DNA of 5,571 bases from Oscillospiraceae bacterium (GTDB lineage Bacteria > Bacillota > Clostridia > Oscillospirales > Ruminococcaceae), in NCBI GenBank assembly GCA_900768735.1, contig CAAGDZ010000433.1, positions 1 through 5,571 of the forward strand. The letters run 5' to 3'. Position 1 is the stretch's first letter, and every line of letters begins with the position of its first letter. Both the position numbers and the translations under genes were made by a program. Positions 1-5,571 of the stretch are shown piece by piece. Under the pieces are notes generated by a model. The model did not search any database and was not told where the DNA came from. It saw nothing but the letters and a program-made list of their open reading frames with translations.

Positions 1-209
1 AGCGCGTTTCCTCCGAGCTGATACATACCTGTTTCAAACGATACTCTTGTTCTGGTTGACGCCTTCTGGAAAATCATGCCGAGCGTCTTGCCGCTGAGAT
101 ATGTGTGCGGTATACCGTGCTTAAGCTCGTATTTCAGCTGGTCGGCGAGATTTAATATCTCAATTATCTCCTCCGTGCTTAAATCCATCATCTTTAATAA
201 ATGCTTCAT
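1..209 (-). CDS. argF: Ornithine carbamoyltransferase, N-terminal fragment (cut by left edge)
   Basis: This is the start of a gene that leaves the window at base 1; 69 complete codons are visible, whereas the family usually has about 300-330 residues. The enzyme joins carbamoyl phosphate to ornithine to give citrulline in the cytoplasm. The fragment begins MKHLLKMMDLS and carries the carbamoyl-phosphate-binding motif STRTR at residues 51-55, followed by VSFE, which marks the aspartate/ornithine transcarbamoylase superfamily. The preceding residues read FQKA rather than the commoner FEKP; I read this as ordinary variation. The ATG at 207-209 is chosen because GAAAGGAC lies upstream (217-224) at good spacing. 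It is the last gene seen in the operon, 15 bases after the argD stop. Position after argD favours ornithine carbamoyltransferase over aspartate carbamoyltransferase. An acetylornithine-specific relative is less likely because argJ, which frees ornithine, is present. The substrate-binding C-terminal half is not visible. Confidence 0.93.
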   Translation of the reverse strand, partial: MKHLLKMMDLSTEEIIEILNLADQLKYELKHGIPHTYLSGKTLGMIFQKASTRTRVSFETGMYQLGGNA

Positions 210-216
210 GTCAATT

Positions 217-224
217 GTCCTTTC
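217..224 (-). promoter_or_regulatory. Ribosome binding site of argF
   Basis: The minus strand reads GAAAGGAC, placed directly after the argD stop codon (225-227) and ending 7 bases before the argF ATG. The same eight bases occur before argB at 2268-2275. It fixes the argF start, and its closeness to the argD stop suggests re-initiation by ribosomes finishing argD. Confidence 0.75.
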
Positions 225-1388
225 TTACTTCAATATTTCTGTTATTATCTCAATGCCCTTGTCGATTTCTTCATACGAAACAGTAAGCGGCGGGAGCAGT
301 CTTACCTTTGTCTTTGCGGTCAGCAGTAAAAGTCCCTTATCGAGCGCGGCTTTTACTACTTCTTTTGCATCCTTGGTTTTAAGCTCAATGCCTATCATAA
401 GTCCGATACCGCTTATCGACGCAACCTCGGGGATTTTACCGAGCTTTTCTCTGATATAGTCGCCCTTTGCGCATACTTCTTTCAAAAACTCGGGATTGCT
501 GGCTTTTTTCAGCACCTCAAGTCCGCCAGCACAGGCGATAGGATTACCGCCGAAGGTCGAGCCGTGAGTTCCGGGTGTCAGCACGTCGGCGCACTTTTTG
601 CCCGAAAGGCACGCGCCCATCGGTATGCCGCCCGCTATACCCTTTGCGAGTGTAATTATATCAGCTGTCTTGCCGAAATGTTCACCCGCGAGGAATTTGC
701 CTGTTCTGCCTACACCCGTCTGTACCTCGTCGGAGATAGTCAGCACATCTTTTTCTGCACAAAGTTTGTAAATCTCATCTACAAACTCCTTATCAAGCGT
801 CATCACGCCGCCCTCGCCCTGTATGTACTCAAACATGACGGCGCAGACTGTATCATCAAGCTTTGCTCTTAAATCCTCTATGTTATTCGCCTCGACGTTT
901 ATAAAGCCCTCTAAAAACGGGAAAAAGTAATTGTGGAATACATCCTGACCTGTTGCGGACAGGGTAGCCATTGTTCTGCCATGGAAAGAATTTACAAGAG
1001 TGATAATATTGTGTCTTCCCTTGCCGTACTTGTCAAAGCTGTATTTTCTCGCGATTTTTATTGCGCACTCGTTTGCCTCTGCACCTGAGTTGCATAAAAA
1101 CATATTCTCGCAGCCGGTTATCTCGGACAGCTTTTGCGCAAAATCAGCCTGCACCTTTGTGTAATAATAATTCGATGTGTGCTGGAGTGAGCGCACCTGA
1201 CTGCACACGGCGTCCGCCCATTCTTTATTGCAGTAGCCGAGCGAATTTACGCCGATACCGCTGCCGAAGTCTATGTACTGCTTTCCCTGCTCGTCTGCGG
1301 CACATTCGCCCTCGCCCTTTTCAAGGACTAAATCAAACCTGCCGTATGAACCCATTATATGCGAGTTGAACCGTTCAATTGTATTCAT
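225..1388 (-). CDS. argD: Acetylornithine aminotransferase (PLP-dependent, class III)
   Basis: This 387-residue protein has the usual length for ArgD. It catalyses the reversible PLP-dependent transamination of N-acetylglutamate semialdehyde with glutamate to give N-acetylornithine. Class III aminotransferase landmarks appear in order: NSGAEANE at 100-107 (cofactor phosphate region), FHGRT at 135-139, FEYIQGEGG at 186-194, DEVQTGVGRTG at 220-230 (the aspartate contacts the PLP ring nitrogen), LAKGIAGGIPMGA at 247-259 with K249 as the predicted Schiff-base lysine, and HGSTFGGNP at 275-283. All expected catalytic residues are present. The ATG start has GAAAGG at 1399-1404 upstream, and the protein begins at the normal place for the family. 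It lies 21 bases after argB and 15 bases before argF. Some members of the family also use succinyl-diaminopimelate in lysine synthesis, or are ornithine or GABA aminotransferases, but the arg gene neighbours make acetylornithine the main substrate. Confidence 0.97.
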   Translation of the reverse strand: MNTIERFNSHIMGSYGRFDLVLEKGEGECAADEQGKQYIDFGSGIGVNSLGYCNKEWADAVCSQVRSLQHTSNYYYTKVQADFAQKLSEITGCENMFLCNSGAEANECAIKIARKYSFDKYGKGRHNIITLVNSFHGRTMATLSATGQDVFHNYFFPFLEGFINVEANNIEDLRAKLDDTVCAVMFEYIQGEGGVMTLDKEFVDEIYKLCAEKDVLTISDEVQTGVGRTGKFLAGEHFGKTADIITLAKGIAGGIPMGACLSGKKCADVLTPGTHGSTFGGNPIACAGGLEVLKKASNPEFLKEVCAKGDYIREKLGKIPEVASISGIGLMIGIELKTKDAKEVVKAALDKGLLLLTAKTKVRLLPPLTVSYEEIDKGIEIITEILK

Positions 1389-1398
1389 TATCAGCGTA

Positions 1399-1404
1399 CC
1401 TTTC
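1399..1404 (-). promoter_or_regulatory. Ribosome binding site of argD
   Basis: The minus strand reads GAAAGG ten bases before the argD ATG and just after the argB stop codon (1410-1412). It is the same core as the argB and argF sites, with slightly longer spacing. Confidence 0.65.
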
Positions 1405-1409
1405 GTGTA

Positions 1410-2261
1410 TTAAACTATCATCGTTCCCGCGCCCTCGTTTGTGAGCAGCTCGATTAAAATTGAGTGGGGTATTCTACCGTCAATTATGTTAGCTTTCTTT
1501 ACGCCGCGTCGTACCGCCTCTACACAGCAGTCAATCTTCGGTATCATGCCGCCGGAAATTATGCCCTTCTTTTTAAGATACGGCACCTCGCTGACGCCTA
1601 CCGTATAAATCAGCGTGCTGTCGTCGTCCTTATCCTCAAGCAGTCCTTTTATATCGGTAAGCAGAATAAGGCTCTCCGCCTTCATCTCAGCCGCTATGCG
1701 TGCCGCCGCCGTGTCGGCGTTTATGTTGTAGACCGTTCCGTCCTTGCCTGCGGCAACGGTGGAGATTACGGGGATATAGCCCTTATCAAGCACATCGTTG
1801 ATAATCTTCGGGTTTACCTTTGTTATCTCGCCGACAAGACCAAGCTCAGGGTCTAGCTGTTCAGCCTCTATCATGTGGTCGTCAAGTCCGCAGAGGCCTA
1901 CCGCCTCGCCCTTGTGGCTGTAAAGCAGGTCAACCAAATCCTTGTTTACCTTGCCGCAAAGCACCATCTGCACTATGTCAATAGTCTCCTGGTCGGTATA
2001 GCGCAGGCCGTTTACAAATTTGCTCTCCTTGCCGATTTTGTTCAGCATTGCGTTTATCTCAGGTCCGCCGCCGTGTACAAGTACGATTTTTATGCCGCAG
2101 AGCGATAAAAGAACTATATCCGACATAACCGCCTGCTTCAGCTTTTCGTTTGTCATGGCGTTTCCGCCGTATTTTACCACTACGACCTTATTTGCATACT
2201 GCTGTATATACGGCAGAGCGTCGCTTAAAATGCCCGCCCTTGTTTCGTTGTCAATACTCAT
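1410..2261 (-). CDS. argB: N-acetylglutamate kinase, probably arginine-sensitive type
   Basis: This 283-residue amino acid kinase phosphorylates N-acetylglutamate with ATP, the second step of the pathway. Visible motifs are KYGGNAM at 30-36 (K30, phosphate binding), VHGGGPEIN at 62-70, R87 in NGLRYTD, NINAD at 179-183 (N179, D183), LTDIKG at 201-206 and ISGGMIPK at 235-242 (K242). By position these match K8, R66, N158, D162 and K217 of the E. coli enzyme. About 22 extra N-terminal residues precede the first motif, as in hexameric arginine-inhibited kinases and unlike the shorter E. coli protein. The C-terminal stretch from H266 through E271 to GAGT at 277-280 resembles the arginine-sensitivity signature. 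Feedback inhibition by arginine is therefore inferred and fits the neighbouring argJ. The ATG has GAAAGGAC at 2268-2275. The gene follows argJ by 18 bases and precedes argD by 21. Confidence 0.97.
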   Translation of the reverse strand: MSIDNETRAGILSDALPYIQQYANKVVVVKYGGNAMTNEKLKQAVMSDIVLLSLCGIKIVLVHGGGPEINAMLNKIGKESKFVNGLRYTDQETIDIVQMVLCGKVNKDLVDLLYSHKGEAVGLCGLDDHMIEAEQLDPELGLVGEITKVNPKIINDVLDKGYIPVISTVAAGKDGTVYNINADTAAARIAAEMKAESLILLTDIKGLLEDKDDDSTLIYTVGVSEVPYLKKKGIISGGMIPKIDCCVEAVRRGVKKANIIDGRIPHSILIELLTNEGAGTMIV

Positions 2262-2267
2262 TTTATA

Positions 2268-2275
2268 GTCCTTTC
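2268..2275 (-). promoter_or_regulatory. Ribosome binding site of argB
   Basis: The minus strand reads GAAAGGAC, ending six bases before the argB ATG and starting four bases after the argJ stop codon (2280-2282). It is identical to the argF site at 217-224. Confidence 0.75.
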
Positions 2276-2279
2276 AAAA

Positions 2280-3512
2280 TCAGCTTCTGTATTCGGCGTT
2301 GATTTTTACATAATCGTAGGTAAGGTCACAGCCCCATGCAACTGACTTGTCAAAGCCGTCGTGCATATCGATAAGAATAACGATTTCGTCCTCGGACAGC
2401 ACCTTAAATGCCTCGTCCTCGGAAAAATCAACACCCGCGCCGTTCTCGCATACCTTTACTGTACCCTTTGATGACGAGAGATTAACCTCAACCTTTGATA
2501 TATCAAAGTCGCCCTCGGCATAGCCTATTGCACATAGAATACGTCCCCAGTTTGCATCAGCGGCGAAAATCGCAGCTTTAAGCAGACTGCTGTTTATTAC
2601 CGACAGAGCTACGCTCTTTGCAACAGCTTCGCTCGGCGCATTCTTGACAACGCACTCCATGAGCTTTGTCGCGCCCTCGCCGTCGCGTGCCGTTTCTCTT
2701 GCGAGATTCATCATTACAGCATAAAGACCGTTTATAAACTTCTCATAGTCGCCGTCCTCAGCGGTTATCAGCTTATTTTCCGCAAGGCCCGACGCCATGA
2801 TACAAACCATATCGTTTGTCGATGTATCGCCGTCAACGCTCACCATGTTGTAGGTTATCTCGGTGGTGCGCTTGAGCGCCTTTTTAAGCAGGTCGGGGTC
2901 TATCACAACATCGGTCGTGATAAACGCGAGCATGGTAGCCATATTTGGGTTTATCATGCCGCTGCCCTTGCTTATACCGCCGATGTGGCAGGTCTTTCCG
3001 TCTATCTCAAACTCAACCGCAAGCTCTTTTTTTCTCGTGTCGGTGGTCATAATAGCCTCGCATGCAAGCGAGCTGCCGTCTGTGCTAAGGCTGTCGGTAA
3101 GCTTTTTGATGTTTTCTTCAATCGGAGTAATAGAAAGCTTTTGTCCGATTACTCCGGTCGAGCCGACAATTACGTCCTTTTTATCTATGCCGAGCTCCTT
3201 TGCACAAAGCTCGCACATCTGCTCAGCGATTTCGATACCGTTTGAGTTGCAGGTATTCGCATTTCCGCTGTTGACTATTACAGCCTGTGCGTATCCGTCG
3301 CTGATGTTCTCCTTTGTAACGGTAATAGGAGCGCCCTTTACCTTATTCTGCGTGTACATTGCGGCGGCGGTACATCTTTTTTCACAGCTTATTACAGCTA
3401 AATCTCTTTTTGTACTGCCCTTTTTGATGCCGACATTTATTCCGCCGGCTTTAAAGCCCTTTGCAGCGCATACACCGCCGTCTACCAGCTTATAGTTTTC
3501 AAATTCAATCAT
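2280..3512 (-). CDS. argJ: Glutamate N-acetyltransferase (ornithine acetyltransferase), self-cleaving
   Basis: This 410-residue protein has the usual family length. It moves the acetyl group from N-acetylornithine to glutamate, giving ornithine and renewing N-acetylglutamate; some members also use acetyl-CoA for the first step. The precursor cuts itself before a threonine that becomes the nucleophile of the beta chain. Here the site is MATML at 191-195, with cleavage predicted between A192 and T193, giving chains of about 192 and 218 residues. STGVIG at 118-123 supplies the oxyanion-hole threonine-glycine, DGEGATKL at 277-284 the conserved glutamate, and ANWGRI at 320-325 is also typical. The C-terminus ends NAEYRS, where many relatives end in threonine, a conservative change. 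Sequence alone does not show whether the enzyme is mono- or bifunctional; I see no classic argA here. The ATG has an AAGGGG site fused to the argC stop. Confidence 0.97.
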   Translation of the reverse strand: MIEFENYKLVDGGVCAAKGFKAGGINVGIKKGSTKRDLAVISCEKRCTAAAMYTQNKVKGAPITVTKENISDGYAQAVIVNSGNANTCNSNGIEIAEQMCELCAKELGIDKKDVIVGSTGVIGQKLSITPIEENIKKLTDSLSTDGSSLACEAIMTTDTRKKELAVEFEIDGKTCHIGGISKGSGMINPNMATMLAFITTDVVIDPDLLKKALKRTTEITYNMVSVDGDTSTNDMVCIMASGLAENKLITAEDGDYEKFINGLYAVMMNLARETARDGEGATKLMECVVKNAPSEAVAKSVALSVINSSLLKAAIFAADANWGRILCAIGYAEGDFDISKVEVNLSSSKGTVKVCENGAGVDFSEDEAFKVLSEDEIVILIDMHDGFDKSVAWGCDLTYDYVKINAEYRS

Positions 3513-3519
3513 TGTAATT

Positions 3520-3526
3520 CCCCTTA
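3520..3526 (-). promoter_or_regulatory. argJ ribosome binding site fused to the argC stop codon
   Basis: The minus strand reads TAAGGGG. TAA is the argC stop and AAGGGG is the Shine-Dalgarno sequence of argJ, seven bases before its ATG. A ribosome ending argC covers this site, so argC and argJ translation are probably coupled. Confidence 0.75.
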
Positions 3527-4471
3527 TACAAGTCCTGTTGTTTCGTCTATACCCATCATAATGTTAAGGCACTGAACGGCCGCGCCGCTTGCACCCTTGC
3601 CGAGATTGTCAAGACGGGAGCAAAGGACAATTCTGTCATCGTTTCCGCAGACGAAAATCTGCATTTCGTTTTTGCCGGAAAGCGTATTGGCCGCTAAAAA
3701 GCCATTTTCAAGCACGCCCTCACCCATAACCGGCATTACCTTGACCAGCTTCTGACCGCTGTAATGCTCTGAAAGAACCTTATGAATATCGGAAAGCGTA
3801 TATTTCTTATCAAGCAATCGCGTGAAAACCGGCACGGTAACCGCCATTCCGCTGAAAAAGTCGCATATCAGCGGGTTGAACACCGGCTTGTAGTCAAGTC
3901 CGCTTATCTTCATCATCTCGGGCAGGTGCTTATGCTCCTGCGGGAGCGCGTACTGTCGCGGCGAGTAAAACTCATCCGGCTTTTCGTCGCTTTCATAAAC
4001 CGCGATAGCCTTTTTACCCGCTCCGCTGTAGCCTGATACCGCGTGTGCTACAACCGGATAATCGGTCTGCATGATTTTATTTTTTACAAGCGGATATACA
4101 AGCGAGATAAATCCGCTCGCATAACAGCCGGGGACTGCTACGCGGTTTGAGGTTCGTATTTTTTCACGATGCTCTGCCGACAGCTCGGGAAAGCCGTACG
4201 CCCAGTCGGGATTTGTACGGTGCGCGGTAGACGCGTCAATTATCCGCACCTTGTCGTTTTCGACAAGCGAAACCGCCTCGCGTGCGGCGGCGTCGGGCAG
4301 GCAGAGAAAGGTGTAGTCGGAGCTGTTAATGAACTTCTTGCGCTCGTCGTTGTCCTTGCGCTTATCCTCGGAAATCTTCATTATTTCAATATCGCTTCGG
4401 TTTTCAAAGCGCTCGAGGATTTTGAGTCCCGTAGTGCCCTCCTGACCGTCAATATATACCTTTACGCTCAT
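3524..4471 (-). CDS. argC: N-acetyl-gamma-glutamyl-phosphate reductase, type 2
   Basis: This 315-residue enzyme uses NADPH to reduce N-acetylglutamyl 5-phosphate to the semialdehyde, the third pathway step. The N-terminal Rossmann fold shows GQEGTTG at 9-15 within the DGQEGTTGLKI stretch that typifies the shorter type 2 ArgC. LCLPDAAAREAVSLV at 56-70, IDASTAHRT at 78-86 and YGFPEL at 92-97 follow the same type. The predicted catalytic cysteine is C116 in VPGCYASGF (113-121), and HKHLPE at 180-185 supplies the active-site histidine region. GKGASGAAVQ at 291-300 is the conserved C-terminal helix. Type 1 enzymes are usually longer, at about 340-350 residues. The ATG is supported by AAGAGG just upstream. 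It lies 14 bases after the GNAT gene and 11 bases before argJ. The assignment is firm; the subtype comes from remembered family patterns. Confidence 0.95.
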   Translation of the reverse strand: MSVKVYIDGQEGTTGLKILERFENRSDIEIMKISEDKRKDNDERKKFINSSDYTFLCLPDAAAREAVSLVENDKVRIIDASTAHRTNPDWAYGFPELSAEHREKIRTSNRVAVPGCYASGFISLVYPLVKNKIMQTDYPVVAHAVSGYSGAGKKAIAVYESDEKPDEFYSPRQYALPQEHKHLPEMMKISGLDYKPVFNPLICDFFSGMAVTVPVFTRLLDKKYTLSDIHKVLSEHYSGQKLVKVMPVMGEGVLENGFLAANTLSGKNEMQIFVCGNDDRIVLCSRLDNLGKGASGAAVQCLNIMMGIDETTGLV

Positions 4472-4479
4472 AAAATCAA

Positions 4480-4488
4480 CCTCTTTTA
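4480..4488 (-). promoter_or_regulatory. argC ribosome binding site joined to the upstream stop codon
   Basis: The minus strand reads TAAAAGAGG, where TAA ends the GNAT gene and AAGAGG is the Shine-Dalgarno sequence, eight bases before the argC ATG. The layout is like the argC-argJ junction and again suggests coupled translation. Confidence 0.7.
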
Positions 4489-4899
4489 CTTTTTCATAAA
4501 TCGCGTCATTCCGCAGCCGCGCTCGTCATTCGGGCGGCGCATAAAGCCGAGCTTTTCATAAAACGGCTCTTTGTCCTTTGCAGACATGAGATTTATCATA
4601 ATCGTTTCGCCGTCGTCGGCAACCGACAAAGCGCAGTCCATCAGCCTTGTGAGCATTTCTTTTCCTATGCCCATTTTCTGATACTCGGGGCGTACTATTA
4701 CGTCTGAAATAAAAAACTGATAGCCGCCGTCGCCGACAATCCTCGCTGAGCCGACCTCTTTGTCACCGTCAAGCGCGGTTATCGCAAATACCGAGTTGTT
4801 CTTTGCACATTCAAGCTGGCGGGGCGAAAGCTCATACCAGCCGACGCTGCGGCGGAATGAATTTATATCACTAGGCAGTCTGTATTCGTATGTTATCAT
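4486..4899 (-). CDS. GNAT-family N-acetyltransferase, substrate unknown
   Basis: This 137-residue protein is a single-domain GNAT acetyltransferase, which moves an acetyl group from acetyl-CoA to an amine. Motif A is clear: the strand FISDVIVRPEY at 63-73 leads into QKMGIG at 74-79, the pyrophosphate-binding loop of the form Q-x-x-G-x-G. Motif B follows at about 101-119 (INLMSAKDKEPFYEKLGF), with Y114 in the usual general-acid position. There is no signal peptide or membrane segment. The acceptor is not evident. It could be a glutamate acetyltransferase helping start the pathway, or an unrelated amine or protein acetyltransferase carried in the operon. It lacks the amino acid kinase domain of classic ArgA. 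I chose the ATG at 4897-4899, which overlaps the argH stop as TGATG; a TTG one codon upstream is possible but less likely. No strong Shine-Dalgarno sequence is seen, so translation probably depends on ribosomes finishing argH. Confidence 0.88.
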   Translation of the reverse strand: MITYEYRLPSDINSFRRSVGWYELSPRQLECAKNNSVFAITALDGDKEVGSARIVGDGGYQFFISDVIVRPEYQKMGIGKEMLTRLMDCALSVADDGETIMINLMSAKDKEPFYEKLGFMRRPNDERGCGMTRFMKK

Positions 4900-4901
4900 C
4901 A
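4897..4901 (-). promoter_or_regulatory. TGATG stop/start overlap coupling argH to the GNAT gene
   Basis: On the minus strand the argH stop TGA (4899-4901) and the GNAT start ATG (4897-4899) share one base. The bases upstream hold no clear AGGAGG-like site, so termination-reinitiation is the likely way the GNAT gene is translated. This decides the ATG rather than the TTG at 4900-4902 as the start. Confidence 0.75.
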
Positions 4902-5571
4902 AAATGTAATGCCGTTCAGTGTATTTTCAAGCGCCTCTATCTGTCGCTTTACCGCAGACGGGGCGGGACCACCGTCAACGTTTCTCTGCATTACGCAGGT
5001 GTCAAGGCTTATTGCCTCGTACACGTCGCTGTCAAAGGTGTCGCAGAGATTTCTGTACTCGGAAAGTGGAAGCTCTTCAAGCGTTGTGTTCTTCTCTATG
5101 CAAAGCGCAACCAGCGTACCCGTGATTTTGTACGCCGTTCTGAAAGGCAGACCCTTTTTGACAAGATAGTCAGCGCAGTCGGTAGCGTTTATAAAGCCCT
5201 TTGCAGCGGCGGTGCGCATATTCTGCCTGTTTACCGTCATGGTTGCGAGCATCGGGATAAAAGTAGAGATGCAGAGCTTTACTGTATCAACCGCATCGAA
5301 GATAGCCTCCTTATCCTCCTGCATATCCTTGTTGTACGCAAGCGGCAGACCCTTCATCATGGTAAGCAAGGTCTGCAAATCACCGTATACCCTTGCGGTC
5401 TTTCCGCGGATAAGCTCAGTAATGTCGGGGTTTTTCTTCTGCGGCATGATAGAGCTGCCTGTTGAGTATGCGTCGTCAAGCTCAATAAACTTGAACTCCC
5501 ACGAGCACCACATGATTATCTCTTTCGGAAAATCTCGAAAGGTGCATCATAAGTATAGAAATGCAGGAGCA
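4899..5571 (-). CDS. argH: Argininosuccinate lyase, C-terminal half, with an apparent frameshift (cut by right edge)
   Basis: This enzyme splits argininosuccinate into arginine and fumarate, the last pathway step. About 223 of the expected roughly 460 residues are present. Bases 5571-5524 encode SILMMHLSRFSE, a typical ArgH stretch. From 5522 down to 4902 the other frame continues with EIIMWCSWEFKFIELDD, then TGSSIMPQKKNPD, the fumarase/aspartase-superfamily signature on the mobile loop with the catalytic serine (about 5424-5462). Near the C-terminus RNVDGGPAPSAV is also typical of ArgH. Joining the two parts needs removal of one A from the AAA at 5523-5525. Without that, the upstream frame reads on for 13 codons and stops at TGA 5482-5484. 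The ATG at 5511-5513 opens the rest as a 204-residue frame but is an internal methionine, not the real start. If the frameshift is real, this is a pseudogene; a sequencing or assembly error near the edge is as likely or likelier. Confidence 0.92.
5523..5525 (-). other. Probable one-base insertion (frameshift site) in argH
   Basis: The minus strand reads TCC GAA A GAG ATA ATC ATG TGG. Dropping one A restores S-E-E-I-I-M-W, the expected ArgH run, between LMMHLSRF and CSWEFKF. The extra base lies in an AAA run, a place where indel errors occur, and is about 47 bases from the right edge of the window. Confidence 0.8.

Noticed and set aside
76..459. A 127-codon plus-strand frame spanning the argD-argF junction
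   Set aside because: It is antisense to two well-supported genes, with low-complexity Ser/Ile-rich translation and no ribosome site.
1373..1390. Possible ArgR-type operator (TGAAT-ACA-ATTGA) at the argD start
   Set aside because: Only one half-site matches the usual TGAAT/ATTCA palindrome, it lies inside the coding start (ATG AAT ACA ATT GAA), and no promoter is near.
2863..3495. A 210-codon plus-strand open frame with a hydrophobic, membrane-like translation
   Set aside because: It lies wholly antisense to argJ, whose motifs are complete. The hydrophobic look comes from reading the opposite strand, and no ribosome site or family motif supports it.
4900..4902. TTG as the start codon of the GNAT gene
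   Set aside because: The next codon is ATG and forms the common TGATG overlap with the argH stop; TTG adds one residue and has no better ribosome site.
4890..5465. A 191-codon plus-strand open frame
   Set aside because: It is antisense to the conserved C-terminal part of argH, has no recognisable motifs and is rich in Arg and Cys in the way shadow frames often are.
5511..5513. ATG as the start of a separate 204-residue protein
   Set aside because: The residues before it (E-I-I) continue the ArgH family sequence, and the methionine sits in the middle of a conserved helix; the open frame begins there only because of the apparent frameshift.

Overview
This window is a tightly packed arginine-biosynthesis operon read entirely from the minus strand, so transcription runs from the high-coordinate end to the low-coordinate end. 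In order of transcription it holds the C-terminal half of argH (argininosuccinate lyase, running off the right edge), a small GNAT-family acetyltransferase, argC (type 2 N-acetyl-glutamyl-phosphate reductase), argJ (glutamate N-acetyltransferase), argB (N-acetylglutamate kinase), argD (acetylornithine aminotransferase) and the first 69 codons of argF (ornithine carbamoyltransferase, running off the left edge).

The intergenic gaps are about 11 to 21 bases, and argH and the GNAT gene overlap by one base (TGATG). Several Shine-Dalgarno sequences sit on or directly after the upstream stop codon. No gap is large enough to hold an obvious promoter, operator or terminator, so the genes look like one polycistronic unit whose control region lies upstream of argH, outside the window. 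No stretch of more than 300 bases lacks a gene. No RNA genes, mobile elements, CRISPR arrays or sizeable repeats were seen.

Together the genes give nearly the whole acetyl-cycle route. ArgJ (perhaps with another acetyltransferase) makes N-acetylglutamate. ArgB phosphorylates it, ArgC reduces it, and ArgD transaminates it to N-acetylornithine. ArgJ then passes the acetyl group back to glutamate and frees ornithine, ArgF makes citrulline, and ArgH finishes arginine after ArgG, which is not in the window. ArgB has the N-terminal extension and C-terminal motif expected of arginine-inhibited kinases, which fits the acetyl-recycling role of ArgJ.

The AGGAGG-like ribosome sites (GAAAGGA, TAAGGGG), moderate GC content (roughly 45-50% by eye) and protein style suggest a Firmicute of class Clostridia, possibly a Ruminococcaceae/Oscillospiraceae-like gut anaerobe. 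This is inference only; no taxonomic marker is present. Both edges cut through genes, as expected for a fragment or short contig.

The most notable point is an apparent one-base insertion in argH about 47 bases from the right edge. It puts two clearly ArgH-like stretches in different frames. The second is the unrecognised GNAT enzyme placed between argH and argC and coupled to argH translation. Otherwise this is a conventional, if complete, arginine operon, and I did not find an undescribed system.
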